A DNA stretch of 64,000 nucleotides from Moheibacter sediminis (lineage in GTDB: Bacteria > Bacteroidota > Bacteroidia > Flavobacteriales > Weeksellaceae), in NCBI RefSeq assembly GCF_900176425.1, contig NZ_FWXS01000010.1, positions 62,001 to 126,000 of the forward strand, in the 5' to 3' direction. Under the pieces are notes generated by a model. The model was not told the origin of the DNA. It was given only the letters and a program-made list of their open reading frames with translations, and made no database searches. Position 1 is the first letter of the stretch. Each line of letters begins with the position of its first letter. Below, piece by piece: positions 15,095-24,201 of the stretch. The position numbers and the translations under genes were made by a program.

Positions 15095-17878
15095 ATGAGA
15101 AAAATTTCTGCCTTAATTTTTATTCTTTTGATATCCTCCGGTTTTGGTCAGGAATTACCACCTATCATTAAATTTTCAAAAGAAATTTACAACGGAGGAA
15201 ACCAGAATTGGATGATTTCCGAGGCAGAAAATCATTTCATTTATGTCGCAAATAACAAAGGTCTACTTGAGTATGACGGCGAAAGGTGGCGTTTATATGA
15301 ATCTCCCAATAAGAGCATCATACGTTCTGTGAAAGTTGTAAAAGATAAAATATATACAGGTTGTTATCGAGAGTTTGGATATTGGAAAAAACAGTTGGAT
15401 GGTTCTTTGAAATATTTCTCAATCAGTTCAAAACTTAAGAATACAATCAGCGAAGATGAGCAGTTCTGGAATATAATTGATAATGGGGAATTTATCTTGT
15501 TTCAGTCATTGAATCACCTTTACATTTTTCATGTCAACTCTGAGAAAATCAATATAATCTCCACACAAAGTTCTATTTCTAAAGTGTTTCAAACCGGGAA
15601 AAAAATATTTTACCAAGTATATGGCGAAGGACTTTATGAAATTGTAAAAGGAGATAAAATATTGAGAAGCAATCATATTTTGTTCAAAGACTCTAAAGTC
15701 GTTTCCATATTTGAATTCAATAATAAATTTGAAATTCATTTTCAATACGAAGGTATTTATACGATGTCCGGAAATGAATTAATGAAACTGGAAACACCTT
15801 TGCCATCTGTCAATCTATATTCGAGCATTAAACTTCAAAACGGGAATTATGCGATAGGAACAGTTTCAAACGGTGTTTATATTACCGATGAGAATTATAA
15901 TTTTCTCTATCACATAGAACAGTCAAACGGGTTGTCAAATAATACAATTCTGTCGCTTCATGAAGATGTGATGAACAATCTCTGGCTTGGTTTAGACAAT
16001 GGATTGGATTGTATCAATCTCAATTCTTTTGTAATGAATTATGATGATATAAATGGTGTATTGGGGACAGTATATGCATCAGTTTTGTATAAAGGAAATT
16101 TGTATCTCGGAACAAATCAAGGTTTGTTTGTTAAAAAACATGGCTCAAATAATCCATTTGAAATGGTTTCAAATACAAAAGGACAAGTCTGGGCTCTGTT
16201 TTTATATGAAGACACCTTGTTTTGTGGACATGATCTGGGGACTTTTATTGTTGAAAATAAGACAGCGCATACCTTACAAAAAGGCAATGGTACATGGAAA
16301 TTTTCTCAAACTAAGAATCTAAGTCTATTACTCGCAGGGAACTACGAAGGATTGTCTGTTTTAGAAAAAAAGGATGGTCAATGGAAATTTAGAAACAGAA
16401 TTGAGAATTACAATATCTCGAGTCGATTTTTCGAAATTTTAAATGAAGAGATATATGTCAATCATGAATACAAAGGAATTTTTCGTTTAAAATTAGATGA
16501 TGAATTGACGAAAGTGAATTCTATATATAATTACAAGTCTCCTGAAAAAGGTAATAATTCCAGCATTGCTAAATTCAATAACACTATTTATTATGCTTCA
16601 GAAGATGGTATTTTTGAATTGATTACAAAATCAAAGAAATTTGAACGCGATGAAAAACTGAGTAAGGTTTTTGATGATGGGAACTACATTTCTGGAAAAT
16701 TAATATCACAAGAGGAAAAAGTATTATGGATTTTTGGAAAGGATAATGTAAATAGATTTGAAAGTCAGTCTCTTACGAGTGATTTTCGGCTCACTTCCAT
16801 TCCGGTCAATTATATATATTCCAATTCGCTCACAAGTTTTGAAAATATTTCTCAGCTAAATCAAAACCTTTACCTCATCGGTAATTCAAATGGTTATATA
16901 ACACTCGATTTGGATAAAATTGAAAATTATGATAATCAATTGTATCTGAATGAGGTAATTTATTTTAAAACCGGATTTGATTCAAAAAGTTTAAATCTAA
17001 CTGAAAAAACAACCCTCAAGAATAAGGAAAATAATCTGATTTTTCATTTCAGTGTGCCACAATATTCGAAGATGACCAATGTAGAATATCGTTACCGCTT
17101 AGAGGGTAGTGATGATAACAAATGGTCAGATTGGTCAGAATTATCGTTTGCTGAATTTGCAAATCTCTCATGGGGAGACTATACATTTTATGTGCAGGCA
17201 CGCGTGGGGTATAATGAACTTGATTCGATTAAACAATTTTCATTTCAGATCAGAAAGCCTTGGTTTATTTCAAATGTAGCACTCGTTATTTATTTTGGAT
17301 TATTGATTTTGCTGGCCTGGTTTATTAATAAGACATATAAAAAATATTATGAGCGACAAAATGAAAAATTAATTCAGGAAAATCACCGAAGATTAGAAAT
17401 GAGTGAGTTAGAGAGTCAGCAGCAAATTATGAAGCTGAAAAATGAACAATTAGAAACTGATTTCGAAAATAAAAGTAAAGAACTTGCAACTTCCACAATG
17501 AATATCATCAATAAAAATGAAATTCTAAATAATATCCGTGAAAACCTAGAACAGACTGACAATAAAGACCCACATATTAAAAAGGTTTTGAAAATCATTG
17601 AAGAAAACTTGAATGATGAAGATACCTGGAATTTATTTGTCGAAACATTTAATAATACAGACAAAGATTTTCTAAAAAAGATCAAAGAACTTCATCCCTC
17701 TTTGACACCAAATGATTTGAAGTTATGCGCATATTTGAGGTTAAATTTGTCTTCAAAGGAAATAGCATCTCTTTTAAATATAACAATTAGAAGTGTGGAA
17801 GTTAAACGATATCGATTGCGTAAAAAAATGCAATTGGATCATGAAGATGGTTTAGTAGAGTATATTTTACAATTATAG
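15095..17878 (+). CDS. Membrane-spanning sensor-regulator: periplasmic propeller, Y_Y_Y domain, LuxR-like HTH
   Basis: A 927-residue one-component regulator. Signal sequence 1-18 (GFGQ); beta-propeller repeats about 30-640 (for example NNLWLGLDNGLDCINLN); Y_Y_Y domain about 646-709 (VEYRYRLEGSDDNKWSDWS); one membrane helix about 726-745; a cytoplasmic coiled coil 750-830; and a C-terminal helix-turn-helix about 870-927 (SSKEIASLLNITIRSVEVKRYRLRKKM). It has no histidine kinase, unlike hybrid two-component regulators. It lies directly upstream of susC on the same strand, so it probably senses a glycan in the periplasm and controls this locus. The direct repeats at 17879-17921 just after its stop are a candidate binding site. 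Confidence 0.9.
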   Translation: MRKISALIFILLISSGFGQELPPIIKFSKEIYNGGNQNWMISEAENHFIYVANNKGLLEYDGERWRLYESPNKSIIRSVKVVKDKIYTGCYREFGYWKKQLDGSLKYFSISSKLKNTISEDEQFWNIIDNGEFILFQSLNHLYIFHVNSEKINIISTQSSISKVFQTGKKIFYQVYGEGLYEIVKGDKILRSNHILFKDSKVVSIFEFNNKFEIHFQYEGIYTMSGNELMKLETPLPSVNLYSSIKLQNGNYAIGTVSNGVYITDENYNFLYHIEQSNGLSNNTILSLHEDVMNNLWLGLDNGLDCINLNSFVMNYDDINGVLGTVYASVLYKGNLYLGTNQGLFVKKHGSNNPFEMVSNTKGQVWALFLYEDTLFCGHDLGTFIVENKTAHTLQKGNGTWKFSQTKNLSLLLAGNYEGLSVLEKKDGQWKFRNRIENYNISSRFFEILNEEIYVNHEYKGIFRLKLDDELTKVNSIYNYKSPEKGNNSSIAKFNNTIYYASEDGIFELITKSKKFERDEKLSKVFDDGNYISGKLISQEEKVLWIFGKDNVNRFESQSLTSDFRLTSIPVNYIYSNSLTSFENISQLNQNLYLIGNSNGYITLDLDKIENYDNQLYLNEVIYFKTGFDSKSLNLTEKTTLKNKENNLIFHFSVPQYSKMTNVEYRYRLEGSDDNKWSDWSELSFAEFANLSWGDYTFYVQARVGYNELDSIKQFSFQIRKPWFISNVALVIYFGLLILLAWFINKTYKKYYERQNEKLIQENHRRLEMSELESQQQIMKLKNEQLETDFENKSKELATSTMNIINKNEILNNIRENLEQTDNKDPHIKKVLKIIEENLNDEDTWNLFVETFNNTDKDFLKKIKELHPSLTPNDLKLCAYLRLNLSSKEIASLLNITIRSVEVKRYRLRKKMQLDHEDGLVEYILQL

Positions 17879-17925
17879 ACTACAACAATATTTTAAATTA
17901 CCACAACATTACCACAACATAGTGG
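17879..17925. promoter_or_regulatory. Candidate operator: helically phased direct repeats upstream of susC
   Basis: Three copies of an 11-bp unit start at 17879 (ACTACAACAAT, 9/11), 17900 (ACCACAACATT) and 17911 (ACCACAACATA). The spacings of 21 and 11 bp place them on one face of the helix. The last unit is also half of a palindrome CCAC-N6-GTGG (17912-17925). The position between the regulator gene and susC, about 190 bp before the susC start, fits an activator site. Direct observation of the repeats is firm; the role is inferred. Confidence 0.5.
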
Positions 17926-18090
17926 CTTCGAAAACGTTGTAGAAAGGAATTTTTAAATTTAAATTAACTGCTTTAATATTGTTTTAACTTAATGTTAACG
18001 CATCTTTTATACATCAATAACATCTTTAAATTGACTTGTATGTTTTTTATAGCATAAAAGAATTGTGCATTCTCAATGTCATTTTATAAG

Positions 18091-18111
18091 TTAGTGTATC
18101 TAAAACACTAA
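18091..18111 (+). promoter_or_regulatory. Hairpin just before the susC start codon
   Basis: The perfect 7-bp arms ttagtgt (18091-18097) and acactaa (18105-18111) end 3 nt before the ATG at 18115. In mRNA this would place a stem over the ribosome-entry region. It may affect translation of susC; no such element is known to me. Confidence 0.4.
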
Positions 18112-18114
18112 TTT

Positions 18115-21100
18115 ATGAAGTACAATTTTTTACTAATTCTAATTCTTGTCATTTCGGGTTTTACACATGCTCAGATTACAGAATTAAGAGGAACAGTAAA
18201 AGATAAAGAAACCAAATTTCCACTTATGGATGTTTCCGTTTCTACCTCCGATCTTTTACAAGAAGTTCTTACTGATGATGAGGGGAATTTTACAATCACC
18301 AATCTAAATGAAGGCGATGTCTTATTGATTAGCGCCATAGGTTATGAAACGCTTGAATATAAAGTCGGTTCACAGACTTTCATTCAGGTTACATTGAATC
18401 CAGATACAGCTACTTTACTCGAAGACGCTGTGGTGATTGGTTACGGTACACAAACGAGAAAAGAAGTTACCGGAGCAGTTTCAGTGATAGGCTCTGAAAC
18501 AATAGAGGACTTAAGGCCTATAAAAACCGAACAAGCATTACAAGGAACAGTTGCCGGAGTGTATGTCTCCAGCGGTTCAGGTTCTCCCGGAGCCAATCTG
18601 GATATTAGAATCCGGGGTGTAGGCACAAATGGAAATAACGCACCTTCTGTAATTATTGATGGATTTGTAGGTGATTTAAGTACAATCAATCCTAATGATA
18701 TTGAAAGCTTAACGGTTCTGAAAGATGCACAAGCTGCAATTTATGGAACTATCGGAGCAAATGGAGTTATTTTAGTTACTACAAAAAAAGGGCGTAAAAA
18801 TCAGAAAACTTCAATTAATTACAATACCTATTATGGTTTTCAGGAAACTTCCAGAAAGTTGCCGTTATTAAATTCAACTGAATATGCTTTGTTGTTAAAT
18901 GAAGCTTACGCAAATGCAGGTCAGAATATCCCGTTTCCGGAAATAGGAAATACATTAGGGGTAGGAACTGATTGGCAGGATGAAGTTTTTGATTTGGCAA
19001 CTATTATGAGCCACGAATTAAGCGTAGCAGGTGGAGGAGAAAAAATCGCTTATACATTAAGTGCCTCAAATCTCGATCAGAATGGAATTGTAGGAAAAGA
19101 CAAGTCAGGCTTTAAAAGAAACACTGCACGCGTTTCATTGAGCGGAGATTTAAGTGACAAATGGAAATTCAATACAAACTTAAATTATATAGATTTAAGA
19201 AGAAAAACCTTAAATGAAAACGCTTTAGGTTCTGTATTGTTCAATGCATTGAATGCACCACCAACACTTTCTGTCAGAGATGACGAGGGAGCGTTTACTT
19301 TGTTTCCGGTAGGAGGATTAGGAAATGAAATCATAAATCCACTGGCACAGATTGCAGATACTTATAATGAATACGCTTACAGAAAAATCAGTGGAACTTT
19401 CGATTTGAATTACGAAGTGATTGAAGGATTGAAATTAACGGGTCGCATTGGATTCAATTCGGCCAATGATGACAGCCGTGTTTTCAGCCCGATTGTAAAT
19501 TACGGCGGGAAAGTATTTGATAATCCGCGCAGCCGCGTAACGCAATTCAAATCAAATTTCTATGATTATTCATTAGATTTCTTTGGAGAATATAGTAAAA
19601 ACATTGCTGATCATAACATGACCCTTACTTTGGGGACTACATATTTCAGAGAATGGGGCGATAACCTGACAGGAACAGGTTATGATGTGCCGGGAAATGC
19701 TTGGGAAAATGCAGATATAAGTCTTACTACAGGAACTTTTGATGGAATTCCCGTAAGCTCTTATAATTACATCGGAAAAAGACTTTCTTATTTTGGTAGA
19801 TTTCAATACAATTTCAAAGGACGTTATTTATTATCAGGTATGTTGAGAAGAGACGAATCAATTCGTTTTGGTCCGGATAAAAGTGCAGCATGGTTCCCTT
19901 CTGTAACTGCTGGTTGGATTATTTCAGAAGAATCATTCTTTGATGATACAGGAATTGTTAATTTCATGAAACTTCGCGGAAGCTGGGGTAAATTAGGAAG
20001 TGATTTAATTGGAAATTTTAGATATAGAGCATTACTAAACGGTGAGGCTACTTATGTTCTCAATGGATCATTGGTACAAGGAGTTGCAACCGGAGCAATA
20101 CCTAATCTTGAAGTAGGTTGGGAAGAGAGTGAAAAACTTGATATTGGTTTAGATATTAATTTCTTCAATAATAAATTAAACATAGTTGCTGATTACTTTG
20201 TTGACAGAAGAAATGATTTATTAATTGAAAATATTCCAGTTTCCGGAATCATTGGAGCAGGTGCTCCTGGAGGACAAATGCCAACTTTAAATGCAGGAAC
20301 AGTTGAAAATAAAGGTTTTGAATTTGCGCTTAACTTCAAAGATAAATTCGGAGAAAACTGGGGTGTTTCCTTAGGATATAATGTAACTTTTATTGATAAT
20401 ACAGTATTAGAAGTTAACAATGGAACAGGATATGTCGAAGGTGGTGCTTTCGGGGTTGGACAATTGGCGCCTTCCAGGATGCAAGTAGGTATGCCAATGG
20501 GTTATTTCTATGGATATCAAACTGCAGGCGTTTTCCAAAATCAGCAGGAAATTGACAACCATGCAGATCAGTCAACTTTGGGTGCTGAAGCTGCTCCGGG
20601 TGATTTACGATTTGTTGACCAAAATGGAGACGGGAAAATCACCGCTGAAGATCGAGTAAATATAGGAGACCCGATTGCAGATATAACTATGGGATTGAAT
20701 TTACAGGTAAGTTTCAAAAATCTTGATTTGACAGCATTTGCTTATGCTTCTATTGGTAATGATATGGTTAGAAATTACGAAAGAACCAACCCGGATGTAA
20801 ACCGATTGAATTATGCGTTAGACAGATGGCATGGTGAAGGCACAAGCAATTCAACACCAAGAGTGACGACAGGACCTCATAACAATAATCTTTTCTCAGA
20901 TTACTTTGTAGAAGATGCTTCTTTCCTGAGAATCCAAAATATACAATTAGGGTACACATTCGGAGAAAGATTTACGAATAGCACATTAATCAAAAACCTC
21001 AGAATCTATGCAGCGGTAAACAATGTTTATACATTTACTAAGTATAGAGGTTTTGATCCGGCGGCTACGTCCGGAGATGCAATCGGAGCAGGTATTGATT

Positions 21101-21156
21101 ACGGATTCTATCCGATTCCACGTACTTATATGTTAGGTTTAAATGTTAAATTCTAA
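18115..21156 (+). CDS. susC: SusC-like TonB-dependent outer-membrane transporter
   Basis: A 1013-residue SusC/RagA-family transporter that imports oligosaccharides across the outer membrane with SusD as lid. Signal peptide 1-19 (FTHAQ); carboxypeptidase-regulatory-like N-terminal domain about 22-105 (LRGTVKDKETKFPLMDVSV); TonB-box region; plug about 110-230 (VIGYGTQTRKEVTGAVSVI, IRGVGTNGNNAPSVIIDGF, LKDAQAAIYG); then a large barrel ending RTYMLGLNVKF with C-terminal Phe. It is the first structural gene of the locus and overlaps the longest susD reading frame by 14 bp. The substrate is inferred from the downstream GH16 and GH3 enzymes. Confidence 0.96.
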   Translation: MKYNFLLILILVISGFTHAQITELRGTVKDKETKFPLMDVSVSTSDLLQEVLTDDEGNFTITNLNEGDVLLISAIGYETLEYKVGSQTFIQVTLNPDTATLLEDAVVIGYGTQTRKEVTGAVSVIGSETIEDLRPIKTEQALQGTVAGVYVSSGSGSPGANLDIRIRGVGTNGNNAPSVIIDGFVGDLSTINPNDIESLTVLKDAQAAIYGTIGANGVILVTTKKGRKNQKTSINYNTYYGFQETSRKLPLLNSTEYALLLNEAYANAGQNIPFPEIGNTLGVGTDWQDEVFDLATIMSHELSVAGGGEKIAYTLSASNLDQNGIVGKDKSGFKRNTARVSLSGDLSDKWKFNTNLNYIDLRRKTLNENALGSVLFNALNAPPTLSVRDDEGAFTLFPVGGLGNEIINPLAQIADTYNEYAYRKISGTFDLNYEVIEGLKLTGRIGFNSANDDSRVFSPIVNYGGKVFDNPRSRVTQFKSNFYDYSLDFFGEYSKNIADHNMTLTLGTTYFREWGDNLTGTGYDVPGNAWENADISLTTGTFDGIPVSSYNYIGKRLSYFGRFQYNFKGRYLLSGMLRRDESIRFGPDKSAAWFPSVTAGWIISEESFFDDTGIVNFMKLRGSWGKLGSDLIGNFRYRALLNGEATYVLNGSLVQGVATGAIPNLEVGWEESEKLDIGLDINFFNNKLNIVADYFVDRRNDLLIENIPVSGIIGAGAPGGQMPTLNAGTVENKGFEFALNFKDKFGENWGVSLGYNVTFIDNTVLEVNNGTGYVEGGAFGVGQLAPSRMQVGMPMGYFYGYQTAGVFQNQQEIDNHADQSTLGAEAAPGDLRFVDQNGDGKITAEDRVNIGDPIADITMGLNLQVSFKNLDLTAFAYASIGNDMVRNYERTNPDVNRLNYALDRWHGEGTSNSTPRVTTGPHNNNLFSDYFVEDASFLRIQNIQLGYTFGERFTNSTLIKNLRIYAAVNNVYTFTKYRGFDPAATSGDAIGAGIDYGFYPIPRTYMLGLNVKF

Positions 21157-21160
21157 GAAA

Positions 21161-22636
21161 ATGAAAATCAAAAAAATTATATACACATTGACCATAGGAG
21201 CTTTTCTTACCCTTCCTTATGGTTGTGAAACAGATCTGGAAACAGATCCTATTTACACGCAGGATTCTGAAAATTATTTCAATAATCCCGATGATTATTA
21301 CAGAGGACTTATTGGAGCTTACGATTTGTTGCAATCAACTTATCTAAATGCTATTTTGGGAGAAATTGCTTCTGACAATACAGTGAGTGGGGGAGAAAGT
21401 GCAAATGATGTGATTGCATGGCAGCAAGTCGATGAAATGATGCATTCTTCTGTAAATGATCAGTTGAAAGCACTTTGGGACAGGATGTTTGCAGGAGTTC
21501 AGCGTTGTAATTTAGTTTTAACCAATAAAGATAAAATTGAGTTCGATGGGAAAGACCAAATCATAGCCGAAGTTCGTTTCTTGCGTGCTTACTACCATTT
21601 TGAATTGGTAAAGTGGTTTGGAGGAATCCCTATGAAAGGTGATGAACAATTTGTCATTGGAGATGAATTGACAATTCCTCGTTCTTCTGTAGAGGAAGTT
21701 TACGCATCCATTGAAGCTGATTTAATTTTTGCTACAGAAAATCTAAGTCCGGTTGCTCCAGAAGTTGGGAGAGTAACTCAAGGTGCAGCTTACGCCCTTT
21801 TAGGAAAAGCTTATTTGTATCAGAATAAATTTCAACAAGCTGCAACTGCATTGGATCAGGTAATTACATCAGGTAATTATTCTCTAGTTCAAAATTATAG
21901 CACCTTATTTGAATTTGATCAGGAAAATGGTGCTGAATCTGTTTTTGAAGTTCAGTACACAGATATAGAGGGTGCAGGATTTGGTTGTCTTCAGTGTAGT
22001 GAAGGAAACGTTGCGGTAGGATTTAGCGGTATCAGAAATTATAACGGACCTTTATTTTCTTCAGGATACAGTTTTAATCTTCCAACTGCTGAAGCTTATG
22101 ATGCTTTTGATGAGCAGGATTTAAGAAGAGATATTGCTATTTTAGACATTGAAGCTTGGGCATCTGAAACGGGAGCAACTTACGGAATGGGTTACAAACA
22201 TACCGGTTATTTTAACCGTAAATACCTTCCGAGAACGCGTAGTGAAGATGCAGCAGGTGATTTAAATCTGACCAATCCAAATAATTATCGTTCTATACGT
22301 TTTGCGGATGTTTTATTGATGGCGGCAGAAGCCTACAACCGGGGAAACATCAGCGATGCTACGGCAAGAGATTATCTGAACAGAGTCAGATCAAGAGCAT
22401 TTGGAAATACAAATAACAATGTTACAACTTCAGGTTCTGCACTTACAGAGGCAATATGGAGAGAAAGAAGATTGGAATTAATCGGTGAAGGACATCGTTT
22501 CTTTGATTTGGTCAGAACAGGAAAAGCGGTGGGAACGATTGCAGGATTTGTAGCAGGAAAACATGAATTGTTCCCAATTCCCTTCGAAGAAATTCAATTC
22601 TCAAACGGAAACTGGCAGCAAAATCCTAACTATTAA
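21161..22636 (+). CDS. susD: SusD/RagB-like glycan-binding lipoprotein
   Basis: A 491-residue surface lipoprotein that pairs with SusC to capture oligosaccharides. I chose the ATG at 21161 because it puts the lipobox LPYGC at Cys22; an in-frame ATG at 21143 overlaps susC and adds six residues. SusD hallmarks: early ENYFNNPDDYYRGLIGAYD, RFLRAYYHFELVKWFGGIP, TPR-like VTQGAAYALLGKAYLYQNK, and C-terminal WRERRLELIGEGHRFFDLVR with final FPIPFEEIQ...NPNY. The gap to susC is 4 bp, so co-translation is likely. Confidence 0.95.
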   Translation: MKIKKIIYTLTIGAFLTLPYGCETDLETDPIYTQDSENYFNNPDDYYRGLIGAYDLLQSTYLNAILGEIASDNTVSGGESANDVIAWQQVDEMMHSSVNDQLKALWDRMFAGVQRCNLVLTNKDKIEFDGKDQIIAEVRFLRAYYHFELVKWFGGIPMKGDEQFVIGDELTIPRSSVEEVYASIEADLIFATENLSPVAPEVGRVTQGAAYALLGKAYLYQNKFQQAATALDQVITSGNYSLVQNYSTLFEFDQENGAESVFEVQYTDIEGAGFGCLQCSEGNVAVGFSGIRNYNGPLFSSGYSFNLPTAEAYDAFDEQDLRRDIAILDIEAWASETGATYGMGYKHTGYFNRKYLPRTRSEDAAGDLNLTNPNNYRSIRFADVLLMAAEAYNRGNISDATARDYLNRVRSRAFGNTNNNVTTSGSALTEAIWRERRLELIGEGHRFFDLVRTGKAVGTIAGFVAGKHELFPIPFEEIQFSNGNWQQNPNY

Positions 22637-22648
22637 AATTTGAATACT

Positions 22649-24196
22649 ATGTATAAAACAATAAAAATATTAAGTTTTCTTCTAATTCCTTTAATTTTCG
22701 GTTGCTCCGATAATGATGATGGATTGAAGGAAGTAGCCAACATGGGAAATCCGGGAGATCTTTCCATGGACTTTAAAATTACTCAGGACAATACAGGATT
22801 GGTTACGATTACACCATCCGGTAGCAATGCGACATTGTTTCAAGTTGATTTTGGGGATGGAACAGAAGTTTCAGACGAATTAAGACCTGGAACAGCTGTT
22901 CAGCATGTTTATACGGAAGGAATTTATTCTGTAAAATTAATGGCAAAAAATTTAGCAGGAGAAAGATCAGAAGTGACACAGGAGTTAGAAGTTTCATTCC
23001 GTGCACCTGAAAATTTGGAAGTAACCATTACAAAAGACGCTACAAATCCTTTCTTGGTTAATGTCACTGCTGCTGCCGACTATGAAACTTTCTTTGAGGT
23101 TCATTTCGGAGAAAATCCAAATGCAGAGCCTATTTCATTCTTAGAAGGAGAAACAGCCTCGTATCAGTATGCAGAAACCGGAACTTATACTGTTACAGTA
23201 ATTGCATTCAGTGGTGGTGTTGAAACCACAACTTATACAGAAGAAATTGAAATATTTAATCCGGTTTTATTACCGATTGATTTCGAAAATCCTGATTTAC
23301 AATATTTATTTTATTATTTCGGGGGTGGTGATGGTCAGGTAGTGCAGGTTGTCAATAATCCAAATCCGGGTGGTGTAAATAGCAGCTCAAAAGTAGGTTC
23401 TTACACCAAACCTTCAGGTTCAGAAGTTTGGGCGGGCTCTGTAATTACATTAAATGAAAACATTGATTTCAGCGGACCAAAACTCATCAGCATAGATGTT
23501 TATTCTCCTGCTGCAGGCATACCTGTGATATTAAAGGTTGAAAATGGAAATGATGGTGGAATTGCTGCTGAAGCAACCGTAAACACTACCGTTGCAAATC
23601 AGTGGGAAAGATTAGTGTTTGAGCTTCCGGCCGATGCATCGCAAACTTACAGCAAAGTAGTACTGTTTTTTAATTTTGGTACACCGGGTGCAGGCGAAAC
23701 TTACTATTTCGATAACATTCAAAAATTGCCGTTGTCTTTGCCGCTTGATTTTGATACTTTCGATCCAAGTGCTTATGTTTTTACAGGATTTGGAGGAGCA
23801 ACTTCATTTGTAGAGGCAAATCCGCATAATAACGAACAGAATCCAAGTGCACATGTAGTAAGGTCAAACAAAGCTATGAATGCTGAAACTTGGGGGGGAA
23901 CCTTTATAGATTTGGACGAGCGCGTTCAATTCTCTAACGGAAATAAAATTCGCCTCAAAGTTTGGTCTCCGCAGGCAGGTATTGATATTTTGGTGAAATT
24001 TGAAAACCCGACAGATAATTCTCAGTTTGTGGAAGCAGTTACGACACTCAATACAGCAAATGCCTGGGAAACAATCGAAGTGGACTTTACAGGACAACCC
24101 GAAGGAAACTGGAGCAGAATGGTATTCTTTTTTGATTTTAATGAAACAGGTACCGGAACCGATTATTATTTTGATGATGTTGAACAAACAAATTAA
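22649..24196 (+). CDS. PKD-containing surface glycan-binding lipoprotein
   Basis: 515 residues from the ATG at 22649; a TTG nine bases earlier is in frame but less likely. Lipobox IFGC, Cys19. Two PKD-like modules lie about 35-120 (QVDFGDGTEVSD..VQHVYTEGIYSVKL) and 120-205 (FEVHFGEN..YQYAETGTYTVTV). Two homologous beta-jelly-roll modules follow at about 208-360 and 365-515; each starts LP(I/L)DF(E/D) and ends in a TYYFDN or TDYYFDD signature, resembling CBM4-type carbohydrate-binding modules. There are no catalytic residues. Its position directly after susD matches surface glycan-binding proteins of laminarin loci. Binding of beta-1,3-glucan is inferred from context. Confidence 0.85.
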   Translation: MYKTIKILSFLLIPLIFGCSDNDDGLKEVANMGNPGDLSMDFKITQDNTGLVTITPSGSNATLFQVDFGDGTEVSDELRPGTAVQHVYTEGIYSVKLMAKNLAGERSEVTQELEVSFRAPENLEVTITKDATNPFLVNVTAAADYETFFEVHFGENPNAEPISFLEGETASYQYAETGTYTVTVIAFSGGVETTTYTEEIEIFNPVLLPIDFENPDLQYLFYYFGGGDGQVVQVVNNPNPGGVNSSSKVGSYTKPSGSEVWAGSVITLNENIDFSGPKLISIDVYSPAAGIPVILKVENGNDGGIAAEATVNTTVANQWERLVFELPADASQTYSKVVLFFNFGTPGAGETYYFDNIQKLPLSLPLDFDTFDPSAYVFTGFGGATSFVEANPHNNEQNPSAHVVRSNKAMNAETWGGTFIDLDERVQFSNGNKIRLKVWSPQAGIDILVKFENPTDNSQFVEAVTTLNTANAWETIEVDFTGQPEGNWSRMVFFFDFNETGTGTDYYFDDVEQTN

Positions 24197-24201
24197 ACTT
24201 T

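Noticed and set aside
21143-22636. Upstream ATG at 21143 as susD start
   Set aside because: It adds six residues before a normal lipoprotein signal and overlaps susC; the ATG at 21161 gives the usual signal layout.
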